From: CAYVQA01 sp045119035
Lineage (GTDB): Bacteria; Bacillota_I; Bacilli_A; ML615J-28; CAG-313
NCBI GenBank assembly: GCA_045119035.1
Contig: JBGVCU010000057.1
Coordinates: 1 to 64,000, forward strand
Length of the DNA: 64,000 nt
Direction: 5' to 3'
Shown: piece by piece, positions 45,924 to 53,500 of the stretch
Numbering within the stretch: position 1 is the stretch's first letter
Layout: each line of letters begins with the position of its first letter
Notes under the pieces: generated by a model
Told to the model about the DNA's origin: nothing
Databases searched by the model: none
The model's input: the letters and a program-made list of their open reading frames with translations, nothing else
Position numbers and translations under genes: made by a program

Positions 45924-46739
45924 ATGACTCTTGGAATAGTACAATTTTTCAAAGATTACATTGGAGTAGATAGTGCTGGTAATTTATTAGTAAATGGGAT
46001 TATTAAATTAGTAATTGATTTATTATTAGTTATTGCCCTACTTGTCTTTGTATTTCTATTTTTAATTAAACATACTAAAACAAAAAAGATCTTAGTATTT
46101 TCAATTATCTATTTATCAGTATATTTAATTATTGGTTCATTTGGATTAGTATTACTTAGATCTTTAATGACTGTTGGTATTATTATGTTTTTAGGTGTTT
46201 TAGTTGTTAACTATGCACCTGAGGTTAAATCACACTTTACTGCTTTAAAACGTGGAAAAGGTGAAAAAGGATTTATTACAAATGCTCAAGCAAAAGAACA
46301 ATTAATTGATACTTTAATTAGAACTGTTGAATATTTAACTTCAAGAAAAATTGGAGCAATTATTACTTTAGAAAAAGAAAATTCACTTAACACATATATT
46401 GACAAAGGAACAAAAATTGAAGCAAATGTATCATTTGAACTTCTTGCTACAATCTTCTGGCCTAATACTGCTTTACATGATGGTGCAGTAATTATTCGTG
46501 GAAGTAATATCATGTGTGCTGGAACATTCTATCCACCTAGCGAAAATGCAGATATTCCTAAAACTTTAGGTTCACGTCATAGAGCAGGGCTTGGAATTAG
46601 TGAAGTAAGTGATGCTTTTACAATAATTTTATCTGAAGAAACAGGTAATATTGCTACAACAATTTCTGGAACAATTACATCTAATATTACTGTTGAAAGT
46701 TTAAGAGTATCATTAGATCAAAACATTTTAGTAAAATAG
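45924..46739 (+). CDS. cdaA: Diadenylate cyclase CdaA
   Basis: 271 residues. Three predicted N-terminal membrane helices (residues about 25-105), then the DAC domain with the DGA motif (ALHDGAVIIRG) and the RHR motif (LGSRHRAGLGISEVSDAF). It makes cyclic di-AMP from two ATP at the membrane, which controls potassium and osmolyte balance and wall homeostasis. GGAGG lies just before the start. CdaA is normally followed by cdaR (YbbR domains) and glmM; neither is here. Confidence 0.96.
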   Translation: MTLGIVQFFKDYIGVDSAGNLLVNGIIKLVIDLLLVIALLVFVFLFLIKHTKTKKILVFSIIYLSVYLIIGSFGLVLLRSLMTVGIIMFLGVLVVNYAPEVKSHFTALKRGKGEKGFITNAQAKEQLIDTLIRTVEYLTSRKIGAIITLEKENSLNTYIDKGTKIEANVSFELLATIFWPNTALHDGAVIIRGSNIMCAGTFYPPSENADIPKTLGSRHRAGLGISEVSDAFTIILSEETGNIATTISGTITSNITVESLRVSLDQNILVK

Positions 46740-46748
46740 GAGCAATAT

Positions 46749-47957
46749 ATGACATTAGGAATAAATAATATTTTCTCAAATTTAAATTTAAATTCATTTC
46801 ATATATATTTATTTTCTTCAATATTTGTTCTAATTTTAATTATTTTAAAAATAGTTCTTCATAAAAAAATTGATTTTATCGGAATATTATCATTCTTAAT
46901 TATTTCAACTTGTGCATTAATGTTTTCACAAGAAAATATTTGTAGTGTTATTAATATTATTTTTGCTGTGTTATATGGTTTATTATTTATTTATGTTTTA
47001 CTTGACTATATTTATACTGCAAAATGTCATTCAATTTGCAAAACAAGAATTCAAGATTATTTAAAAAACAGTGAATTTGAATATTTTATTCAAGTAAATA
47101 AAAAGAATAGAGTTATTGATTATTCTTTAAATTTTACAAACCTTGCAAATAGAGATAGTGAAGGAATCTTTAATTTAAAATTCCCTGAAATATTTTTCGA
47201 AAGAACAAATATTACAGCTGTAAATGGAGAACCTGCAACAATTCATTCATTACCTATTTTTAGAAGTAATTATTCAAAAGCAATTTCACGTCATAAAAAT
47301 TATGAATTTTCAATTACAATTTTAGATGAAAATGATCATGAAGTAAATTATGAAGGTATTATTCAACCAGTTTATTTTCATAACATTTTAATTGCAAAAA
47401 ATATTTATCTATCTGTAAATAGAATGCAAATATTAGAAACAACTAGATCAACACTTGTTGAAGCAACTCAAAACTTACTAGATGCTAGAAATCAAACATA
47501 TGTATTGATGTCACTTACAAGTGGAGTAGTAATGTATTTTGACTTCCAAACAAAAATGTATATGTCTACTGAAAGCTTCCAAAAGTATACTGATACAGTT
47601 AGACAAGAATATGATTTCGATGAATTTTTATCAATGATTCACCCTGAAGATGTTCAATTCTATATGGATCAAAGTTCTACTATTAACTCTCTTAGAACAA
47701 CTAGATTAAAATTCAGAATGTTTATTGGAAATAAATACTATGGTGTTATTGAAGATTCTATCTTCCTTGCTAAAGATGAAAAATTAGTATCACTTATTCG
47801 TGTAGCAGGTGATGCTTATAAAGAAGAAGCAAGTGATGTAGTATTATCTACTCAAGAAGCAAATGATATCTTAGATGATTTAGGATTAAGCGATATTGAT
47901 AAGATGGCTGGTTCAACAATCGATTTATTAAACCGCTTAAGTAAGAAAAATGACTAA
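46749..47957 (+). CDS. Membrane protein with cytoplasmic PAS-like domains
   Basis: 402 residues. Three membrane helices lie within residues 17-91, then a cytoplasmic part of about 310 residues. The segment near 260-375 (VVMYFDFQTKMY, FLSMIHPEDVQFYMD, IRVAGDAY) resembles a PAS_3 fold, and a second PAS-like segment is likely near 105-230. No kinase, GGDEF, EAL or phosphatase motif is seen. It lies 9 bases after cdaA and overlaps ispDF by 8 bases, so it is co-expressed with the cyclase. A regulatory partner of CdaA in place of CdaR is an attractive but untested idea. Confidence 0.7.
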   Translation: MTLGINNIFSNLNLNSFHIYLFSSIFVLILIILKIVLHKKIDFIGILSFLIISTCALMFSQENICSVINIIFAVLYGLLFIYVLLDYIYTAKCHSICKTRIQDYLKNSEFEYFIQVNKKNRVIDYSLNFTNLANRDSEGIFNLKFPEIFFERTNITAVNGEPATIHSLPIFRSNYSKAISRHKNYEFSITILDENDHEVNYEGIIQPVYFHNILIAKNIYLSVNRMQILETTRSTLVEATQNLLDARNQTYVLMSLTSGVVMYFDFQTKMYMSTESFQKYTDTVRQEYDFDEFLSMIHPEDVQFYMDQSSTINSLRTTRLKFRMFIGNKYYGVIEDSIFLAKDEKLVSLIRVAGDAYKEEASDVVLSTQEANDILDDLGLSDIDKMAGSTIDLLNRLSKKND

Positions 47958-49083
47958 GTATCAAGCAATATTATTAATGGCCGGAAGTGGAACTAGATTT
48001 TCAAAGAATGAAAATAAAGCTCTTCTTAAAATTGGCAATGACTATTTATTTAATCATTCACTTAAAGTTTTTTTAAATGATAATTTATGCGATAAAATAT
48101 TTCTTGGAATAAATCCAGCTGATTATGAATTTATTAAACCATTAGTGAATGATGAAAAAATTACAATTATAAATGGTGGATTAACTAGATTTGAAACTGT
48201 TAAAAATTGTTTAAAAGAAGCATCTATGGATGTTATTATACATGATGCAGCAAGACCTATTCTAAATATAGATGATATTAGATTAATACAAGAAGAACTA
48301 AATCAATATGATGCTGTGTGTTATTATGAAAAGTGTGTTGATACATATCGTATTAATAAAAATAATATTATTAAAAATTTAGATCGAAGATCAATGTATA
48401 AAATCTTAACTCCACAGGCATTTAAGAAAAATACATTTAAAACAATTTTATCAACAATTGATAATCCTTCTATTACAGATGAAATATCAATTCTTTTAGA
48501 TTATGAGTACAAAATAAAACATCTTGAAGCGCCTCACTCTATGCCTAAACTTACATATCCACAAGATTATGAATACATTGATTATTTATTAACAAGAAAT
48601 TCATATCAAAAAATAGGACATTCATTCGACTTTCATCCTTTTGTAGATGGAGATGGTTTTAGTTTAGGTGGAATACATATTTCGTTTCATAAAAAACTAA
48701 AAGGTTGGAGCGATGGAGATCCATTAATTCATTCTATTACAGAAGCTATTATTGGTGCTTTAGGCTTAGGTGATATAGGTAAGCTTTTCCCTGATAATGA
48801 TCCTAAGTATAAAGGAATTCATTCAAATTATTTCTTAAAAGAAGCTAAACAATTACTTAAACAACATCAATATGAAATAATTAATATTGATTCAATCGTT
48901 TATTTAGAAAAACCAAATCTAAAAAATTATAAACCTCTAATGGAAGATAATATTAGTAATATTTTAAATATCGAAAAATCTTTAATTAATGTTAAAGCAA
49001 CTACTATGGAACAAAAAGGACTAGTTGGTAGTGGAGATGGTATTGGTGCTGAAACTGTAATATTAATAAGAAAGATAAAATAA
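47950..49083 (+). CDS. ispDF: Bifunctional IspD/IspF of the MEP isoprenoid pathway
   Basis: 377 residues in two fused parts. Residues 1-215 are IspD (CDP-ME synthase) with LLMAGSGTRF near the N-terminus and HDAARPIL. Residues 217-377 are IspF (MECDP synthase) with metal ligands in GHSFDFHPF, GWSDGDPLIHSITEAIIGALGLGDIG and FPDNDPKYKG. It catalyses the third and fifth steps of the non-mevalonate route. The start overlaps the PAS protein gene by 8 bases and translation is likely coupled. Confidence 0.96.
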   Translation: MTKYQAILLMAGSGTRFSKNENKALLKIGNDYLFNHSLKVFLNDNLCDKIFLGINPADYEFIKPLVNDEKITIINGGLTRFETVKNCLKEASMDVIIHDAARPILNIDDIRLIQEELNQYDAVCYYEKCVDTYRINKNNIIKNLDRRSMYKILTPQAFKKNTFKTILSTIDNPSITDEISILLDYEYKIKHLEAPHSMPKLTYPQDYEYIDYLLTRNSYQKIGHSFDFHPFVDGDGFSLGGIHISFHKKLKGWSDGDPLIHSITEAIIGALGLGDIGKLFPDNDPKYKGIHSNYFLKEAKQLLKQHQYEIINIDSIVYLEKPNLKNYKPLMEDNISNILNIEKSLINVKATTMEQKGLVGSGDGIGAETVILIRKIK

Positions 49084-49110
49084 ATCTCTATTTTTAATAG
49101 AGATTTTTTT
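49082..49110 (+). terminator. Terminator after ispDF
   Basis: AAATCTCTATT (49082-49092), TTT loop, AATAGAGATTT (49096-49106), T run to 49110. Confidence 0.9.
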
Positions 49111-49176
49111 ATTTTATAATTTAATACAATATTAATATTTAATTAAATTATTAATATATATTAATAGGGTGTATAT

Positions 49177-49818
49177 ATGAAGAAATTATTAATTATATTT
49201 ATGATTTTACTTATATTTATGTTAATACTAAAAAGCGCTGATAATTATTTTAGTGAAACTACAAAAATCTATATTGAAAAACAAGCAGATAATCTTGCAT
49301 CAAACGCAATAAAAGATATAATATTAGAAACTGTTGTTCCATATATCGATAAAGATCATCTTTTAGATATTAAATATAATAATAACAAAGTAGAAACGGT
49401 TATTGTAAATACAAAAATAACTAATTTTATAATGGCAAAAGCATCAGAACTTATAGATATATTATTAGATAATAAATATATTGAAAAAGAGTTAAATACA
49501 ATTAAAGTCCCATTAGGTACTTTTATATCTAACTCTTTATTTTCTTCATTTGGTCCACTTATTACAATACACCTAAAACCGCTTGGAGCATATAATGCAG
49601 ATATATATACAAATATTTCAAGTTATGGAATTAATAATAGTTTAATTGAGGTTTATTTAGATGTTGTAATTGATATAGTGGCACTCATTCCTTTACAAAA
49701 ACAAAATATAAAAATTTCATCAAAAATATATCTAATTTCACAAATAATCCAAGGAAGTATACCTAATTACTATTATGGAAATGGAGCAAGTATTGATTAC
49801 ATACCAGATAATGACTAA
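49177..49818 (+). CDS. yunB: YunB-like sporulation-associated protein
   Basis: 213 residues. One N-terminal hydrophobic segment (about 3-20) serves as signal anchor. The remainder has the YunB pattern: a helix with repeated Ala/Ile, ILETVVPYI, VNTKITNFIMAKASELI (the DTN/DXN segment of YunB), IKVPLGTF, GPLITIHLKPLG, then SSYGINNSLIEVYLDVVI in place of the GINQT segment and the last strands near QIIQGSIPNYY. In Bacillus YunB is under sigma-E and needed for proper spore formation. Alone it does not prove that this organism sporulates. It has a GGGTGT ribosome binding site and is followed 50 bases later by a membrane protein. Confidence 0.75.
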   Translation: MKKLLIIFMILLIFMLILKSADNYFSETTKIYIEKQADNLASNAIKDIILETVVPYIDKDHLLDIKYNNNKVETVIVNTKITNFIMAKASELIDILLDNKYIEKELNTIKVPLGTFISNSLFSSFGPLITIHLKPLGAYNADIYTNISSYGINNSLIEVYLDVVIDIVALIPLQKQNIKISSKIYLISQIIQGSIPNYYYGNGASIDYIPDND

Positions 49819-49867
49819 TGTCTATACATTATTGTTATAAAAAACATATTATAGATGGGGAAGATAT

Positions 49868-50413
49868 ATGTATGGATATTGTAATTATAAGTCGAATAAA
49901 TTAAACAAAGCAATTAAATCTTCATTTATAAGCCTAATATCAGCAATCATAGTTCAATTTATAATATGGATTGTAACTAATGAAATATTTAGGAATTTAA
50001 CAAATAAGGAAAAAGAAGAACTACAAATATTTGATTTTATTTCTTCTGTAATAATAGGAATTATAAATGGTTTTTTAAATGTATATCTTTCCAAAGAAGC
50101 GTTCGTTTTTGCTGCAAGTATTATTGCGGTTTTAGTTAATGATTTTGTTGATTATTTTTTCTACAATGAACTACCAACAATTTCACTTGTGGAAGAAATA
50201 ATATTAACCATTATATCTATATATATTGTTGTGTTCATTGTTGCAAATTTATTTGAAAATACAAAGTTTAAAAATAATGATATAACATATTCAATTTTAA
50301 TGAACATTATTATTTTTATAACACTTAGTGTTGATTTTAGTGTATATGAATTATTATTAAATAATAATGGTAATAATAATTTAAATTTAACTGTTCCAGT
50401 TGCTTTTGAATGA
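49868..50413 (+). CDS. Unknown membrane protein
   Basis: 181 residues, four predicted membrane helices (about 20-40, 58-75, 80-95 and 108-128) plus a possible fifth near 140-155. No family recognised. It ends in TGA, which, with TGG for all Trp residues, supports standard bacterial code. It lies between yunB and the rpsF promoter and may be cotranscribed with yunB. Confidence 0.65.
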   Translation: MYGYCNYKSNKLNKAIKSSFISLISAIIVQFIIWIVTNEIFRNLTNKEKEELQIFDFISSVIIGIINGFLNVYLSKEAFVFAASIIAVLVNDFVDYFFYNELPTISLVEEIILTIISIYIVVFIVANLFENTKFKNNDITYSILMNIIIFITLSVDFSVYELLLNNNGNNNLNLTVPVAFE

Positions 50414-50433
50414 CATATGACAAGTTAATTTAC

Positions 50434-50462
50434 TTTACAAACATTAAAAAATATGATATAAT
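50434..50462 (+). promoter_or_regulatory. Promoter of rpsF-ssb-rpsR
   Basis: TTTACA at 50434-50439, 17-bp spacer, TATAAT at 50457-50462 with an extended TGA. Confidence 0.85.
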
Positions 50463-50471
50463 ATCTAAGAT

Positions 50472-50542
50472 GTGATATTATGCGATATCACTCCTTGCTT
50501 TAGTATCGGCTAAAGCCTAAAGACCAAAAGGAGGTGTAAAGA
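50472..50542 (+). promoter_or_regulatory. rpsF leader, probable S6:S18 autoregulatory structure
   Basis: Two perfect 7-bp hairpins in tandem: GTGATAT/ATATCAC (50472-50478, 50485-50491; loop TATGCG) and GCTTTAG/CTAAAGC (50497-50503, 50510-50516; loop TATCGG). They sit between the promoter and the AGGAGGTG site of rpsF. An S6:S18-binding leader is known upstream of rpsF in many bacteria, so position and structure suggest feedback control. Confidence 0.6.
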
Positions 50543-50824
50543 ATGAAAAAATACGAAGTTATGTATATCATTCGCCCAGAAGTTGATGAAGAAGGAAGAA
50601 AAGCAGTTATTGATGAAATCAATAATGTTTTCACTGGATTAAATTCAACAGTAGAAAAAGTTACTGAAATGGGTGTAAGAGAATTAGCTTATGAAATTAG
50701 CAAATGCACTAAAGGTTTCTATGTTTTATTAAACGTAACAGCAACTCCAGAAGCTGTAAAAGAATTCGACCGTGTTGCTAACATCAAAGAAACTGTAATT
50801 CGTCATATCTGTGTTGCTGAATAG
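50543..50824 (+). CDS. rpsF: 30S ribosomal protein S6
   Basis: 93 residues, usual length. MKKYEVMYIIRPEVDEE start, GVRELAYEISKCTKGFYVLLN and the IRHICV end match S6. It binds S18 on the 30S platform. First gene of the classic rpsF-ssb-rpsR operon, with AGGAGGTG before its start. Confidence 0.98.
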   Translation: MKKYEVMYIIRPEVDEEGRKAVIDEINNVFTGLNSTVEKVTEMGVRELAYEISKCTKGFYVLLNVTATPEAVKEFDRVANIKETVIRHICVAE

Positions 50825-50836
50825 TAGGTGAAGCAC

Positions 50837-51358
50837 ATGATGAATAAAGTATTTTTAGTAGGACGTATCACAAGAGACTTAGAATTAAGACAAACTGCAT
50901 CAGGTCATCCATATGTATTTTTTACAGTGGCTGTAAACAGACTTCCATTACCAAATGGAGAAAGAGTAGCAGATTTTATTAGTTGTGTCGCTTGGAATCG
51001 TCAAGCAGAAAATTTATCAAGATTTATTCGTAAAGGCGGATTAGTTGGAATTGATGGAAAACTACAAACTCGTACAGTTCAAAATCCAGATGGTTCTAGT
51101 AGAACTGTTATGGAAGTAGTTTGTGATAATGTTACATTCTTAGAACCTAGATCAAATAATGATCAACAAGTAGATTCTAACTATTTTAACCAAAACAACA
51201 CTCGTCCACAATTTAATCCAAACAATAACTATAATCAAAATAGTTTTTCTGGATTTAATCAATCTGCCAATTCAAGAAACCCAGAGCCTAAGGAAAATCC
51301 TTTTGCTCAAGAACAACCTAGTCACTTCGATATAAGCGATGATGACTTACCATTTTAG
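50837..51358 (+). CDS. ssb: Single-stranded DNA-binding protein
   Basis: 173 residues from ATG 50837; the longer frame begins with a GTG that belongs to the ribosome binding site AGGTG. An OB fold of about 105 residues (NKVFLVGRITRDLELR, FFTVAVNR, DFISCVAWNRQAENL) is followed by an Asn/Gln-rich linker and the acidic tip DISDDDLPF, which recruits repair and replication proteins. Coats single-stranded DNA. Confidence 0.97.
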   Translation: MMNKVFLVGRITRDLELRQTASGHPYVFFTVAVNRLPLPNGERVADFISCVAWNRQAENLSRFIRKGGLVGIDGKLQTRTVQNPDGSSRTVMEVVCDNVTFLEPRSNNDQQVDSNYFNQNNTRPQFNPNNNYNQNSFSGFNQSANSRNPEPKENPFAQEQPSHFDISDDDLPF

Positions 51359-51370
51359 GAGGAAAGAATA

Positions 51371-51592
51371 ATGGCACAATTTAGAAGACGTAAAAAGACT
51401 TGCTATTTCACAGACAATAAAGTTGAAAAAATTGACTGGAAAGATGCTGATTTACTAAAAAGATTCGTATCTGATCGTGGAAAAATTTTACCACGTCGTG
51501 TAACTGGTACAAAAGCTATTTACCAAAGAGAATTAGCTGTTGCTATCAAACGTGCACGTCATATGGCATTATTACCATTCGTTAAAGAATAG
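51371..51592 (+). CDS. rpsR: 30S ribosomal protein S18
   Basis: 73 residues, with KKTCYFTDNKVEKIDWKDADLL and the RRVTGTKAIYQRELAVAIKRARHMALLPF core. It partners S6. AGGAGGAAAG precedes the start. Its terminator lies in the repeat that follows. Confidence 0.98.
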   Translation: MAQFRRRKKTCYFTDNKVEKIDWKDADLLKRFVSDRGKILPRRVTGTKAIYQRELAVAIKRARHMALLPFVKE

Positions 51593-51601
51593 TATAAGTC
51601 A

Positions 51602-51714
51602 TGTAATATTACAAGTTCATTTTGAAAAAAATATTACAATTTGAATTTGAAAAAATTACGGTAAGCAAAGGTATAAAAGATTATATAAGATCGTTCGAAA
51701 GAGCGGTCTTTTTT
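51602..51714 (+). repeat. Direct repeat copy 1, downstream of rpsR
   Basis: About 113 bp beginning TGTAATATTACAAG (a palindrome) and ending in a terminator hairpin. The copy at 52825-52927 matches closely over the first ~60 bp and the last ~30 bp, with a gap of about 12 bp between. Internally it has two related ~25-bp units (TATTACAAGTTCATTTTGAA and the TATTACAATTTGAATTTGAA version). The pair brackets the alpha/beta-hydrolase gene. Confidence 0.85.
51688..51714 (+). terminator. Terminator of rpsF-ssb-rpsR
   Basis: AGATCGTTC and GAGCGGTCT pair around a GAAA loop (with two G-U pairs), followed by a T tract. Confidence 0.85.
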
Positions 51715-51893
51715 CTATATAGAGAAGTAAAAGAAATAAAAGTTATATTATCATATAATATAGAACTATCCTACGGTCTATATATTCAGCCTATATCGAA
51801 CTTTCTATTATATATACGGCGTTTTAATCTATAAAATTTGATGATTGTGTGTTATAATATTGAAGTAAAATATGAATTCAGGAGGTTGCGCAT

Positions 51894-52724
51894 ATGAATA
51901 AAAAAATAAAACACAATGGCGAACTTGTGATGATAAATAATCACAAAATTCATATATATAGAGAAGGAAATAAAAACAACCCTATAATTGTATTTATGTC
52001 AGGTCATTGTACAGTTGCTCCTGTTTATGATTTTAAAGTTTTATACGGAAAATTATTAAATAACTTTAGGGTAATTGTTATTGAAAAATTTGGATATGGT
52101 TATTCTGATATATGTGATTCACCTTGTGATATTGATACTCTTGTTTCAATACAAAGACAGGCGTTAATTACACTAGGAGAAACTGGACCATATATCTTAA
52201 CAACTCATTCAATGTCAGGCTTAGAAGCGATTAGATGGAAACAAAAGTATCCTGATGAAGTATCTGCTATTATTGGTATTGATATGGCAACTCCATTATC
52301 TTTTAGTGTTTGGAAAGAAAAAGATATTAAAAAAATAGTTCGTCTTATGAAGGTTTTAAGAGGAATGAGACTTGCTAGTGTTTTAAGTACAGTTAGTAAT
52401 CTTTCTTTAAATGAGGATGAATTTAAACAACATAAGCTTTTAAAGAAAAGAAATGCATTTAACTAATGTTGCATAAATGAAGCAAAAGAAGTTTTGAATA
52501 ATGTAAGACTTGTAACTGAGTCTGGTGATATTAAATGTCCAACATTATTATTTTCATCTAATGGTCAAGATCAAGAACAAGACTGGGTATTAAATCAACA
52601 AAAATTTGCTACAATGATGGATGCAAAGTTGATTCAGTATGATTGTGGACATTATATCCATCATTTTAAAAGTGATGAAATGCGTAAGGAAATTATTGAA
52701 TTTGTAAAATCATTAGAAAAATAA
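51894..52724 (+). pseudogene. Alpha/beta-hydrolase gene interrupted by one in-frame TAA
   Basis: Codons before and after the TAA at 52464-52466 are in the same frame (51894-52463 and 52467-52724) and together encode a complete hydrolase of about 275 residues. The first part has the oxyanion-side strand IIVFMSGH, the nucleophile elbow THSMSGLEA (Ser near residue 100; the second Gly of GxSxG is kept, the first is Thr) and GIDMATP. The second part holds the acid-strand region PTLLFSSNG and the catalytic His in CGHYIHHF. An AGGAGGT site and a TATAAT (51853-51858) precede the start. Loss by nonsense mutation is the simplest reading; the product upstream of the TAA would lack the catalytic His. Confidence 0.85.
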
Positions 52725-52734
52725 AAAAATATTT

Positions 52735-52772
52735 AACGGTCGGTAGAGCAATTCGGTCGGCCGTTTTTTATT
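52735..52772 (+). terminator. Terminator of the hydrolase gene
   Basis: AACGGTCG (52735-52742) pairs with CGGCCGTT (52758-52765), with a GC-rich inner loop, followed by six T. Confidence 0.8.
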
Positions 52773-52824
52773 TCAAGGCAAATTTGTAGTTTCTGTTCAG
52801 AATAACTTTGTAATTTTACATCAT

Positions 52825-52927
52825 TGTAATATTACAAGTTCATTTTGGAAAAATATAACAATTTGAATTTGGAAAAATCACAAGTAAAATAAGATATGTA
52901 AGATCGTTCAAAAGAACGGTCTTTTTT
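52825..52927 (+). repeat. Direct repeat copy 2, beyond the hydrolase gene
   Basis: Second copy of the repeat at 51602-51714. It includes the TTGTAATATTACAA palindrome, the two ~25-bp internal units, and the end hairpin GATCGTTC/GAACGGTC with a T tract at 52901-52927. The hairpin here has compensating changes (A-U for G-U), so the fold is maintained. There is no gene just upstream that needs it, since the hydrolase has its own terminator. Confidence 0.85.
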
Positions 52928-53438
52928 GTTACTTTAACGGCAGTATTAATATTAAGTATATAATAATAAAAATCAAATTGATAAAATAAATCCAAATTAT
53001 AAAAGAAATAATATAATTTAATATATCTATATAAATAGTATATGAAGTATATATTGTACTTACTATTACATATAATATAATTACTTACTTTGTTAATTCT
53101 AACTCAACTATAAAACTTAAATGAGTTTTTTTGCTCAAATACTTTTTGTAAAATTATTCCAGATTAGCTTTGTAATGATACATATTGATTTGATTAAAAA
53201 ATTGTTTTAATATGTTTTTTTATAAAATAATACTAATTTAATAAAGAATTTGAATTAAAAATGTAAATTTTTTCTAATAATATAAATTTGTATTATAATT
53301 TCAGTATTGAAACTAACCTTAGTTAAATTTATATAGAAAGTAACTGCATAAATATATGAATTTAATATATTTTTTAGCATAGAAAAAACCTATAAGTAGT
53401 TTTAATATTAATTGTGATATTATGATTTAAAAATTTGA
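52928..53438. other. Gene-poor AT-rich gap
   Basis: About 510 bp, very AT-rich, with stops in all frames and no ORF with a plausible ribosome binding site. A short inverted repeat AACTCA/TGAGTT with a T run at about 53099-53131 could be a weak terminator. The segment near 53158-53184 (CCAGATTAGCTTTGTAATG) resembles 52797-52820 just before repeat copy 2, which may be a third, partial repeat copy. Confidence 0.6.
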
Positions 53439-53472
53439 GTTGCTTGCAAATTGCAAGCAACTGTGGTATAAT
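53439..53472 (+). promoter_or_regulatory. fic promoter with a perfect 11-bp palindrome
   Basis: GTTGCTTGCAA (53439-53449), one base, TTGCAAGCAAC (53451-53461). The -35 TTGCAA (53444-53449) lies inside the palindrome and the -10 TATAAT is at 53467-53472 (17-bp spacer). A dimeric protein bound there would shut the promoter, as expected for self-control by a DNA-binding gene product. Confidence 0.88.
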
Positions 53473-53500
53473 ATTTATATGAAAGAAAGAATGTGATTAT

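Noticed and set aside
50411..50413. Recoding of TGA to Trp, as in Mollicutes
   Set aside because: TGA is used as a stop here and all Trp residues in confident genes are TGG.
51622..51834. A 70-codon forward frame between rpsR and the hydrolase
   Set aside because: It starts at a non-ATG codon inside the repeat, runs through the rpsR terminator and lacks a ribosome binding site.
51602..52927. Insertion sequence
   Set aside because: No transposase gene or terminal inverted repeats lie within the bracketed segment; it is reported only as a direct-repeat pair.
53099..53131. Terminator or small RNA in the gap
   Set aside because: The stem is only six pairs with a long loop, too weak to list as a feature.
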